A stretch of 64,000 bases of DNA from NCBI GenBank assembly GCA_023264815.1, contig JAHFUZ010000006.1, positions 62,001 to 126,000 on the forward strand, read 5' to 3'. Both the position numbers and the translations under genes were made by a program. The first letter of the stretch is position 1; every line of letters starts with the position of its first letter. Under the pieces are notes generated by a model, which was given only the letters and a program-made list of their open reading frames with translations, ran no database searches and had not been told where the DNA came from. This document shows, in pieces, positions 41,525-48,872 of this stretch. Source of the stretch: Arthrobacter sp. Lineage in GTDB: Bacteria > Actinomycetota > Actinomycetes > Actinomycetales > Micrococcaceae.

Positions 41525-42205
41525 ATGCCCCAAGCCACTGTCCATCTGCTCCGCCACGGCGAGGTCCATAATCCCGACGGCGTTCTGTACGGCAGGCTGC
41601 CCGAATTCCACCTCTCCGAGCTGGGTCGGGACATGGCACAGACTCTCGCCGCACACTTCGCCGAGCGTGCTGCCCAGGGTGCCCGAATTGTGTACCTCGC
41701 GGCATCGCCGCTGGTCAGGGCCCAGGAGACGGCCGCTCCCACCGCAGAGGCGCTGAACCTTGAGGTCCACACGGACGAGCGCATCATCGAGGCGGAAAAC
41801 TACTTCCAGGGCATCAGGGTCACCAAGGCTGAGCTGTGCAAGCCGAAGCACTGGCCGCACCTGGTCAACCCGCTCCGGCCGTCCTGGGGCGAACCGTACA
41901 AGGCCCAGGCCGCCCGCGTCCGCGCCGCCGTCGAGGAGGCCCGGCTGCGTGCCATCGAACTGGCCGCGGGTGACTACGGAAGCAACGGACCCGAAGCCAT
42001 CATGGTCAGCCACCAGCTCCCCATCTGGGCCACCCGGCTCAGCGCCGAAGGCCGCCCGCTCTGGCACGACCCCCGCAAGCGTGAGTGCACGCTGACGTCC
42101 GTCACGTCCCTCGTGTTCGACGACGACGGCTCGCTCCTGCGCGTCGAGTACAGCGAGCCTGCTGCCGCCCTCCTGCCCGGTGCCGCCACCACCCCGGGAG
42201 CCTGA
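41525..42205 (+). CDS. histidine phosphatase (phosphoglycerate-mutase-like) family protein
   Basis: A 226-residue protein with the RHG motif TVHLLRHGEVHNPDGVLYGR at the N-terminus and a second catalytic His in AIMVSHQLPIWATRLSA. The region between carries YLAASPLVRAQETAAPTAEA, the third arginine segment. It belongs to the broad branch of phosphatases with many possible substrates; the neighbouring cytochrome c genes give no clue to the substrate. The ATG at 41525 gives MPQATVHLLRHGE; upstream sequence is the divergent promoter region. It ends two bases before the resA start. Confidence 0.83.
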   Translation: MPQATVHLLRHGEVHNPDGVLYGRLPEFHLSELGRDMAQTLAAHFAERAAQGARIVYLAASPLVRAQETAAPTAEALNLEVHTDERIIEAENYFQGIRVTKAELCKPKHWPHLVNPLRPSWGEPYKAQAARVRAAVEEARLRAIELAAGDYGSNGPEAIMVSHQLPIWATRLSAEGRPLWHDPRKRECTLTSVTSLVFDDDGSLLRVEYSEPAAALLPGAATTPGA

Positions 42206-42207
42206 CC

Positions 42208-42813
42208 GTGACTTCCAACCCCCGTCCGTCCCGCCGGGCCCTGTTCACTGCCGGCGGCGCCGCGTTCCTCGTCCTGGGACTGTCCGCCTGTGCCCAGGAG
42301 GATGCCCTGGCCAAGCAGGCCAAAGCCGGTGACAACAAGAACTACATCGCCGGGGACGGTTCGGTGACCGAATTCACTGCAGCCGACCGCAAGTCCGCAG
42401 TGGCCATCAACGGCACCCTCTTCAACGGCACCATGGTCACCCCGGAAGACCTCCAGGGCAAAGTGACGGTCCTGAACTTCTGGTTCGCCGCGTGTGCGCC
42501 GTGCCGGGTGGAAGCACCCATCCTGGAGGAACTGCACCAGGAGTTCAAGGACCAGGGCGTGCAGTTCTATGGCGTCAACCTCCGCGACGAAAAAGCCACT
42601 GCCGAGGCGTTCGACAAGACGTTCAACCTGACCTACCCCAGCTTCGACGACAAGGACGGCGGCGTCCTCCTGGCTGTCTCCGGGATTGTCCCGCCGGGTG
42701 CCGTCCCCACAACGCTGGTCCTGGACAAGCAAGGCCGGGTTGCCTCCCGCGTACTGGGCGAAATCCAGAGGGGCACCCTCAAAGCCCTCATCACAGCCGC
42801 CGTGGCAGAGTAG
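42208..42813 (+). CDS. resA: ResA/TlpA-like thiol-disulfide lipoprotein
   Basis: A 201-residue protein with a signal sequence and lipobox (ALFTAGGAAFLVLGLSAC, Cys at about 29). The exported part is a thioredoxin domain with the redox motif VLNFWFAACAPCRVEAPILE (C-x2-C as CAPC) and cis-Pro in PPGAVPTTLVLDKQGRVASR. It would reduce the heme-binding cysteines of apocytochrome c on the outer face of the membrane, as part of System II maturation. GTG at 42208 follows the phosphatase stop by two bases; the next gene starts 15 bases after its stop. Confidence 0.9.
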   Translation: MTSNPRPSRRALFTAGGAAFLVLGLSACAQEDALAKQAKAGDNKNYIAGDGSVTEFTAADRKSAVAINGTLFNGTMVTPEDLQGKVTVLNFWFAACAPCRVEAPILEELHQEFKDQGVQFYGVNLRDEKATAEAFDKTFNLTYPSFDDKDGGVLLAVSGIVPPGAVPTTLVLDKQGRVASRVLGEIQRGTLKALITAAVAE

Positions 42814-42828
42814 CGGCGGCCCCGGACC

Positions 42829-43584
42829 GTGAACAGCCCCTTCGCCGAGACCATCCTGAATGGCTCGCTCCTGCTTGCCATTCCGGTGGCCCTGCTCGCC
42901 GGCCTGGTGTCCTTCCTGTCGCCGTGTGTACTGCCTCTGGTCCCCGGGTACCTGGGGTATGTCACCGGCCTGAGCGGGGTTGACCTGCAGAAGCAGAAGC
43001 GCGGCCGGATGTTCGCCGGCATCGGGCTTTTTGTGCTGGGCTTCTCCGTGATTTTTGTGCTGCTGGGCGGGGCTTTCGGCCAGCTCGGCACCCTCATCAC
43101 CGGGTCCCAGAACGCCTGGATCACCCAGCTCCTGGGCGTCCTGGTGATCATCATGGGTGTGGTTTTTATGGGCGGGTTCGGCTGGCTGCAGCGGGACGCC
43201 AAAATCCACGCCAAGCCGCCGGCAGGCCTGTGGGGGGCGCCCCTGCTGGGCCTCACCTTTGGCCTTGGCTGGGCTCCGTGCATCGGGCCCACCTACTCCG
43301 CAGTGCAGCTCCTGAGCCTCTCCGGCGGGTCCTCCGCAGCCAAGGGCGCCTTCCTGGCTTTTGTCTACAGCCTGGGCCTGGGCATCCCGTTCCTGCTCAT
43401 TGCCCTGGCCGTGCGCCGCGGCATGGGCGTGATGGCTTTCTTCCGCCAGCACCGCCTGGCCATCCAGCGGATCGGCGGCGGCATCCTGGTGGTGCTGGGC
43501 CTCCTGATGGCCAGTGGCGTCTGGGGAGCGTGGGTCACCGAGCTGCAGTACTGGTTCCAAACTGATGTGAAGTTGCCGATCTGA
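42829..43584 (+). CDS. ccdA: CcdA-type thiol-disulfide transport protein
   Basis: A 251-residue protein with six membrane segments and the two conserved Cys-Pro motifs of the CcdA/DsbD-beta family: VSFLSPCVLPLVPGYLGYVT and GLGWAPCIGPTYSAVQLLSL. It transfers reducing equivalents from the cytoplasm to ResA on the outer face. GTG start. Its last base is the first base of the resB start codon, consistent with translational coupling. Confidence 0.93.
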   Translation: MNSPFAETILNGSLLLAIPVALLAGLVSFLSPCVLPLVPGYLGYVTGLSGVDLQKQKRGRMFAGIGLFVLGFSVIFVLLGGAFGQLGTLITGSQNAWITQLLGVLVIIMGVVFMGGFGWLQRDAKIHAKPPAGLWGAPLLGLTFGLGWAPCIGPTYSAVQLLSLSGGSSAAKGAFLAFVYSLGLGIPFLLIALAVRRGMGVMAFFRQHRLAIQRIGGGILVVLGLLMASGVWGAWVTELQYWFQTDVKLPI

Positions 43585-45338
43585 TGAGCGAGCGCGTGAA
43601 AGCAAACAAGAAGTCCCCGGCCCCTGTCGCCGCTGCCAAGGCGGAAGCTGCCCTTCCCGCCCTGGGGCCACTGGGGATGCTGCGATGGGCCTGGACCCAG
43701 CTGACCAGCATGCGCACGGCACTGTTCCTGCTCCTCCTGCTCGCGGTGGCCGCAGTGCCCGGTTCGCTGTTTCCGCAACGGCCCGCCAACCCGTTCGTGG
43801 TCACGCAGTACATCAAGGACCACCCTGAGTACGGGAAGCTGCTGGATACGCTTCAGCTGTACGACGTCTACTCGTCGGCCTGGTTCTCGGCCATCTACAT
43901 CTTGCTCTTTGTCTCCCTCATCGGCTGTGTGGTCCCGCGCGCCATCGCGCACTACAAGGCCATGCGCTCCCAGCCGCCGCGCACCCCCAAAAGGCTCTCC
44001 CGCCTCCCCGAGTACGGCACCCTGGTGGTGCCCGCCGGCGCCGGCCTCCCGGCGTCGGACGCCATCAACAGCGCCGCTGGACTGCTCCGGAAGCGCGGCT
44101 ACCGCGTTGAGGTGAGGGACGACGGCGGCGCGCGGCCGTCTTTGGGTGCAGAGCGCGGCTTCGCGAAGGAAGTGGGGAACCTGGTGTTCCACACGTCGCT
44201 GATCGGTGTGCTGGTGTCCGTGGCAATCGGCGGGCTGTTCGGCTACAGCGGCCAGCGCATCCTGGTGGAGGGCGACACCTTCGTGAACACCCTGGTGGGC
44301 TACGACCAGTTCACCCCCGGCACGAACTTCCAGTCCAGCCAGCTCCAGCCCTACTCCATCCAGCTGGACAAGTTCGACGTCACGTTTGACCGCGAATCGC
44401 CCGGCAAGTTCGGCCAGCCCATCGACTTCAACGCCGAAGTGACCACCAAGGAAAACCCGGATGCCCCCGCCAAGAAGGAAATCCTGAAGGTCAACGACCC
44501 CGTGACCCTCGGCGGCACCAGCATCTACCTCACCGGCAACGGCTACGCCCCCGTGGTGACCATCCGTGACGGCGCAGGAAACGTGGCCATGCAGGGCCCC
44601 GTGGTGGCCAAGCTCCAGGGCGACAACTACTACTCGTCAGTTGTCATCAAAGTCCCGGACGCTGCACCGGACCAGCTCGGCTTCGTGGGGTTCTTCCTGC
44701 CCACGGCATTTATTACCGATGAAGGCATTTCCTTCAGCGGTGATCCGGACCTGTTCAACCCGCAGCTGACCCTGAACTCGTACTTCGGGGACCTGGGCCT
44801 GGATAACGGTGCCCCGCAAAACGTCTTTGAACTTGATGTTTCCAAGCTCACTCCGTTGAACAACCGCAACCTGGATGCCGGCGGCATCACCCTGGCCCCC
44901 GGCAGCACCTTTACGCTGCCGGACGGCAAGGGCAGCATCAGCTTCGACGGCGTGAAGCGGTACGTCGGCGTGGACATCCACCACAACCCGGGCCAGGTTT
45001 CTGCCCTGATCTTCGCGCTGCTGGCTGTGGCCGGGCTCATCGTCTCGCTCTACGTCAACCGCCGCCGCGTCTGGGTCCGCACCGGGACGCACGAAGACGG
45101 CCGGACCATGGTGGAATACGGGCTCCTGGCCCGCGGTGAGGACCACCGCCTGGCGGCCGAAGCACAGGCCATCCGCAAGATGCTCGCCGGGGAATGGCAG
45201 CTACCCTCCGACGAGGTTAACCAAGACGGCGCCCCGGGCACCGCTTCCACCCAGCAAACTCCCAGCCGCCAGGGCCATAATGGCGCAGACTCCGTCACCA
45301 CCCCCACCGGCTCCGCCGGACCCGCAAAGGACAAGTAA
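43584..45338 (+). CDS. resB: ResB-like cytochrome c biogenesis protein
   Basis: A 584-residue protein. Membrane segments near the N-terminus (TALFLLLLLAVAAVPGSLFP, WFSAIYILLFVSLIGCVVPR, LIGVLVSVAIGGLFGYSGQR) flank a large extracytoplasmic beta-rich domain (ILVEGDTFVNTLVGYDQFTP, then FQSSQLQPYSIQLDKFDVTF), with a final segment LIFALLAVAGLIVSLYVNRR. ResB and CcsA form the synthetase that exports heme and attaches it to apocytochrome c. The cytoplasmic C-terminal tail of about 90 residues is Ala/Thr/Ser-rich and variable. Overlaps ccsB by one base. Confidence 0.93.
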   Translation: MSERVKANKKSPAPVAAAKAEAALPALGPLGMLRWAWTQLTSMRTALFLLLLLAVAAVPGSLFPQRPANPFVVTQYIKDHPEYGKLLDTLQLYDVYSSAWFSAIYILLFVSLIGCVVPRAIAHYKAMRSQPPRTPKRLSRLPEYGTLVVPAGAGLPASDAINSAAGLLRKRGYRVEVRDDGGARPSLGAERGFAKEVGNLVFHTSLIGVLVSVAIGGLFGYSGQRILVEGDTFVNTLVGYDQFTPGTNFQSSQLQPYSIQLDKFDVTFDRESPGKFGQPIDFNAEVTTKENPDAPAKKEILKVNDPVTLGGTSIYLTGNGYAPVVTIRDGAGNVAMQGPVVAKLQGDNYYSSVVIKVPDAAPDQLGFVGFFLPTAFITDEGISFSGDPDLFNPQLTLNSYFGDLGLDNGAPQNVFELDVSKLTPLNNRNLDAGGITLAPGSTFTLPDGKGSISFDGVKRYVGVDIHHNPGQVSALIFALLAVAGLIVSLYVNRRRVWVRTGTHEDGRTMVEYGLLARGEDHRLAAEAQAIRKMLAGEWQLPSDEVNQDGAPGTASTQQTPSRQGHNGADSVTTPTGSAGPAKDK

Positions 45339-46465
45339 TGCCTTTCGTCATCAACGAAACCATGGGCGCATACAGCGAACTGCTGATGCTCCTCGCCGCC
45401 GGCACCTACACCGTGGCCTTCATCGCCTTTGCCTGGGACCTGGCCAAGAGCAGCAAGGCACTGCGCGCCATTGACCTGAAAGCGGCGGAAGCCGCGGGGG
45501 CTGTTGCCGGGGCCAAGGTTCCGGTGGCGGCCGGAGTGGGCGCCGCTGCCGGCACGTCCGAGGCCGTCGCGGGAGCGAACCGCGTGGATGCGCACCTGGC
45601 CGGGCCTGCCGGCAGGGCCGAACGCCCGTCGTCGTCCGCTGCCAAGGCCGGAGCGGGCTCCGCAGCGGGGCAAACGGCCGACGGCGACATGCGCTACGCC
45701 GGCGAACGCCGGGTCCCGGCGCGCGTGGCCGTCGCCCTCACCATCCTGGGCGTGCTGATCCACGGTGCCGGCGTGGTCACCCGCGCGCTGGGTGCCGGCC
45801 GCGTGCCGTGGGGCAACATGTACGAGTTCCTCACCACCGGCGCCTTTGTGGCCGTGGCCGTGTTCCTGCTGGTACTCATCCGCCGCGACCTGCGGTTCCT
45901 GGGTACCTTCGTGGTGGGCCTGGCGATCATCATGCTGGTGGCCGCGTCCGTTGCGTACTGGACCCCGGTGGGCCACCTGGTACCTGCCCTGCAGAGCTAC
46001 TGGCTGATTATCCACGTCTCCATCGCCGTACTCTCGTCGGCACTTTTCACCCTGACCTTTGCCATGTCCGCGCTGCAGCTGGTCCAGGCCCACCGGCAAA
46101 AGACCATTGCCGCCGGCGGCGCCGACAAGCTGGGGTTCATGCGGCTGGTGCCCTCGGCCCTCAGCCTGGAAAACCTGTCCTACCGCATCAACGCCATCGC
46201 CTTCATTGGCTGGACCTTCACGCTGATGTTCGGGGCCATCTGGGCCGAAAAAGCCTGGGGCCGGTTCTGGGGCTGGGACACCAAGGAAGTGTGGACGTTC
46301 GTGATCTGGGTGGTCTACGCAGGCTACCTGCACGCCCGAGCAACCCGCGGCTGGACCGGAACGCGCGCTGCGTGGCTGTCGATTGTGGGTTACCTCTGTG
46401 TGGTCTTCAACTTCACCATCGTGAACCAGTTCTTCAACGGCCTGCATTCCTACTCCGGCCTCTGA
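45338..46465 (+). CDS. ccsB: CcsB/CcsA-type cytochrome c biogenesis protein
   Basis: A 375-residue polytopic membrane protein. The last half contains the tryptophan-rich heme-handling motif WGRFWGWDTKEVWTFVIWVV, and conserved His residues in IHGAGVVTRALGAGRVPWGN, IIHVSIAVLSSALFTLTFAM and YAGYLHARATRG. It carries heme to the outer side with ResB. A low-complexity stretch of about 70 residues (KAAEAAGAVAGAKVPVAAGV) lies after the first segment and is unusual in length but seen in actinobacterial homologues. It is the last gene of the resA-ccdA-resB-ccsB operon; the next gene starts 157 bases on. Confidence 0.93.
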   Translation: MPFVINETMGAYSELLMLLAAGTYTVAFIAFAWDLAKSSKALRAIDLKAAEAAGAVAGAKVPVAAGVGAAAGTSEAVAGANRVDAHLAGPAGRAERPSSSAAKAGAGSAAGQTADGDMRYAGERRVPARVAVALTILGVLIHGAGVVTRALGAGRVPWGNMYEFLTTGAFVAVAVFLLVLIRRDLRFLGTFVVGLAIIMLVAASVAYWTPVGHLVPALQSYWLIIHVSIAVLSSALFTLTFAMSALQLVQAHRQKTIAAGGADKLGFMRLVPSALSLENLSYRINAIAFIGWTFTLMFGAIWAEKAWGRFWGWDTKEVWTFVIWVVYAGYLHARATRGWTGTRAAWLSIVGYLCVVFNFTIVNQFFNGLHSYSGL

Positions 46466-46622
46466 ACAGGGGTTTCGTCCAATTCGGTCGGATTGGCGCC
46501 GGCTAATACGCAAATCGATGTACGAATGAGGCTGTCGCCCGGCAGGCGGTGGTGCTACCTTGGTTGAAGCTCGTCCGTGATGAAGCTCGCGGATTGGCCA
46601 GCTGCGTTCTTCTGAGGTTCCC
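46466..46622 (+). promoter_or_regulatory. upstream region of Hsp70-like gene
   Basis: A 157-base gap containing an inverted repeat CCAAT-n8-ATTGG (46479-46496) and a 16-base-period direct repeat of GAAGCTCG (46566-46573 and 46582-46589). These are candidate operator sites. The CCCCTA/TAGGGG hexamers of the iniB upstream region are absent here. Confidence 0.4.
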
Positions 46623-48869
46623 ATGAGCTACGTTCTCGCCATTGATGTCGGGACAAGTTTCACTGCCGCCGCCATTGCCAAAAATGACCAGGATGCCCAG
46701 CCGGTTCCGGAGAGCCTGCCGCTGGGTTCACGCGGGACCGCAGTGCCATCCGTGGTGTACTACCCCGAAGAAGGGCCCGTCCTGGTGGGCGAGGCGGCGG
46801 AACGCCGTGGCCTTGACGATCCCGTCCGTGTGGTCCGTGAGTTCAAGCGCCGGATCGGTGACAGCGTCCCCATCGCTGTAGGTACCCTGTCCCTCTCAGC
46901 GGAAGCCGTCTTTGCCACCATGGCCCAGTGGGTGGTGGACCGGGCGGTGGAACGTGAGGGCGAAGCGCCCTCGGAAATCATCATCACCCACCCCGCCGCG
47001 TGGGGCGGACACCGGACTATGGCCGTCCTCACGGCACTCACTGCCAAGGGCCTCCACAGGGTGACACTCATCAGCGAACCGGAAGCGGCAGCGCTGCACT
47101 ACGCCTCCCAGGTGCGCGTGGAAGATGACAGCACCATCGCCGTCTACGACCTGGGCGGTGGAACCTTTGACACGGCAATCCTGCGGAAGGAAAGCACTGG
47201 GCGTTTTGACTTCCTGGGCAGCCCGGAAGGGATCGAAGGGCTGGGCGGCGCTGATTTTGATGCTGCCGTGCTCCGCTACGTGGCGGCACACACCGGGGAT
47301 GCTTTTTCTGACCTTGACCCGGCGGACCCCGCCACCCTCGCGGCGCTGGCACGGCTGCGGCGCGAATGCGTGGAAGCCAAGGAAGCACTCTCGTCCGACA
47401 GCGAAGCCAGTATCCCGGTCTTGCTGCCAGGCACGCAGCAGCAGGTCCGGCTGGTCCGGTCAGAGTTCGAGGCCATGATCGATGAGTCCATCCGTGAAAC
47501 CGTGGACTCCCTTGAAAGTTCGCTGGAACAGCTTGGGCTTGGACCGGCTGACCTCACCGCAGTACTGCTGATCGGCGGCTCCTCGCGGATTCCTTTGGTG
47601 GCACAGCTCATTTCCGAACAGCTGGACCGGCCCATCGCCGTGGACGCGGACCCCAAGTCCTCCATTTGCCTCGGAGCCGCCGTGGCCGCGCTCCGGGCCC
47701 TGCCGGCGGCAGCGCCACTGCCTTCTGAGGATGCTGCCGCGGTTCCGGGAATCCCTGCACCGGCAGACGTAGCTGTTGAGCCGCACGGCACAGACCGCCG
47801 TGCCAGTTGGTCCCGTAAGCCCGGGGCCACCTTTGGCTCCTTGGCTGGCACCGCCGCCGCAGGCGACGGTGCCAGGGGCGTTCCCGCCGGGCCGGCTCCT
47901 GCTGCGGGCCATGCCCATCCTCCTGTCCACGCCCATGCGGCCAAGGGTGGAGCCCACGCTCCCCATGCCCCACGGCCGGCCGTGCGGCTGACAGCCGTGG
48001 CGGCCGGAGCAGCCCTGTTCACCATCCTGACGGCCACCGCCGCGCAGAGTCCGGACGGGCTGGGAAGCCTCACCGCGATGTTTGCTCCGCCGCCGGCCCC
48101 CGCTCCCTTGAGCCCCGCACCTGCTGCACCCGAAGGGGGTGGCGGCGCCCCAGGCGGCGGCGGACCTGCTGCCGCTGTCCCGGGCGAGCCCCAGCCTCCC
48201 CAGGCGGGCATTGAGGCCAGCGCCAGGCCGGTGGCCCCGGCTACCCAAACGCCGTTGGCGGGGGTCGAGGCCGCTGCGTCCCCCACCAGCCAGCCCTCCG
48301 CCTCGTCCTCCCCGGGCGCCGGCATTGAAGCCGGCGGTGGTTCGGGGTCAGCGCCGAACACTCCAGGGACATCGAGCGATCCCACCCAGGTAGCCGCGCC
48401 GGGAACTTCGACGACCACGCCGCCGGCCACGACGACGCCTCCGACGACGACTGACCCGACCACGCCGCCGGCCACGACGCCGCCTCCGACGACGACTGAC
48501 CCGACCACGCCGCCGGCCACGACGCCGCCTCCGACGACGACTGACCCGACCACGCCGCCGGCCACAACGACGCCTCCGACGACGACTGACCCGACCACGC
48601 CGCCGGCCACAACGACGCCTCCGACGACGACTGACCCGACCACACCGCCGCCGACCACCACGGACCCGGTGCCCAGCCTGGAACCCGTACCAACCACCCC
48701 GGCGCCGGAACCGGTACCGACCATCACGCAGACGGCTGCGCCTGCGCCTGAGCCGCTGCCTACCATTACCGAGACCGTGGCCCCCGCGCCGGCACCTGCA
48801 CCTTCACCTGCACCGACCACAGTGGCGCCCGCACCGTCGCCTGATCCGACCACCGTTCCGGCTGCGTGA
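46623..48869 (+). CDS. membrane-anchored Hsp70-family ATPase with Thr/Pro repeat tail
   Basis: A 748-residue protein. Residues 1-360 form an Hsp70/actin-type nucleotide-binding domain: YVLAIDVGTSFTAAAIAKND (phosphate 1), IAVYDLGGGTFDTAILRKES (phosphate 2) and VLLIGGSSRIPLVAQLISEQ (adenosine site). There is no recognisable substrate-binding domain. After a His/Ala/Pro linker comes one membrane segment (residues about 454-476), which puts everything beyond it outside the cell. The outside part is Pro/Ala/Gly/Thr-rich and includes about four and a half copies of a 15-residue unit TTTDPTTPPATTPPP (residues about 599-681). It ends three bases before the LuxR gene. I infer a role as sensor or scaffold for the LuxR protein, with ATP-driven change transmitted across the membrane. 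Not a general folding chaperone. Confidence 0.85.
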   Translation: MSYVLAIDVGTSFTAAAIAKNDQDAQPVPESLPLGSRGTAVPSVVYYPEEGPVLVGEAAERRGLDDPVRVVREFKRRIGDSVPIAVGTLSLSAEAVFATMAQWVVDRAVEREGEAPSEIIITHPAAWGGHRTMAVLTALTAKGLHRVTLISEPEAAALHYASQVRVEDDSTIAVYDLGGGTFDTAILRKESTGRFDFLGSPEGIEGLGGADFDAAVLRYVAAHTGDAFSDLDPADPATLAALARLRRECVEAKEALSSDSEASIPVLLPGTQQQVRLVRSEFEAMIDESIRETVDSLESSLEQLGLGPADLTAVLLIGGSSRIPLVAQLISEQLDRPIAVDADPKSSICLGAAVAALRALPAAAPLPSEDAAAVPGIPAPADVAVEPHGTDRRASWSRKPGATFGSLAGTAAAGDGARGVPAGPAPAAGHAHPPVHAHAAKGGAHAPHAPRPAVRLTAVAAGAALFTILTATAAQSPDGLGSLTAMFAPPPAPAPLSPAPAAPEGGGGAPGGGGPAAAVPGEPQPPQAGIEASARPVAPATQTPLAGVEAAASPTSQPSASSSPGAGIEAGGGSGSAPNTPGTSSDPTQVAAPGTSTTTPPATTTPPTTTDPTTPPATTPPPTTTDPTTPPATTPPPTTTDPTTPPATTTPPTTTDPTTPPATTTPPTTTDPTTPPPTTTDPVPSLEPVPTTPAPEPVPTITQTAAPAPEPLPTITETVAPAPAPAPSPAPTTVAPAPSPDPTTVPAA
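48418..48665 (+). repeat. in-frame 45-bp tandem repeats coding a Thr/Pro stalk
   Basis: Units of 45 bases that encode TTTDPTTPPATTPPP or TTTDPTTPPATTTPP repeat with very high DNA identity, about four full copies plus a part. The repeats are in frame, so copy number could change by recombination or slippage without breaking the reading frame. Thr/Pro-rich stalks of this kind are commonly O-mannosylated in actinobacteria. Confidence 0.85.
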
Positions 48870-48872
48870 CGC

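Noticed and set aside
48418-48665. tandem repeats considered as a CRISPR array or intergenic satellite
   Set aside because: The units are 45 bases without spacers and lie in frame inside a coding sequence, encoding a Thr/Pro stalk.
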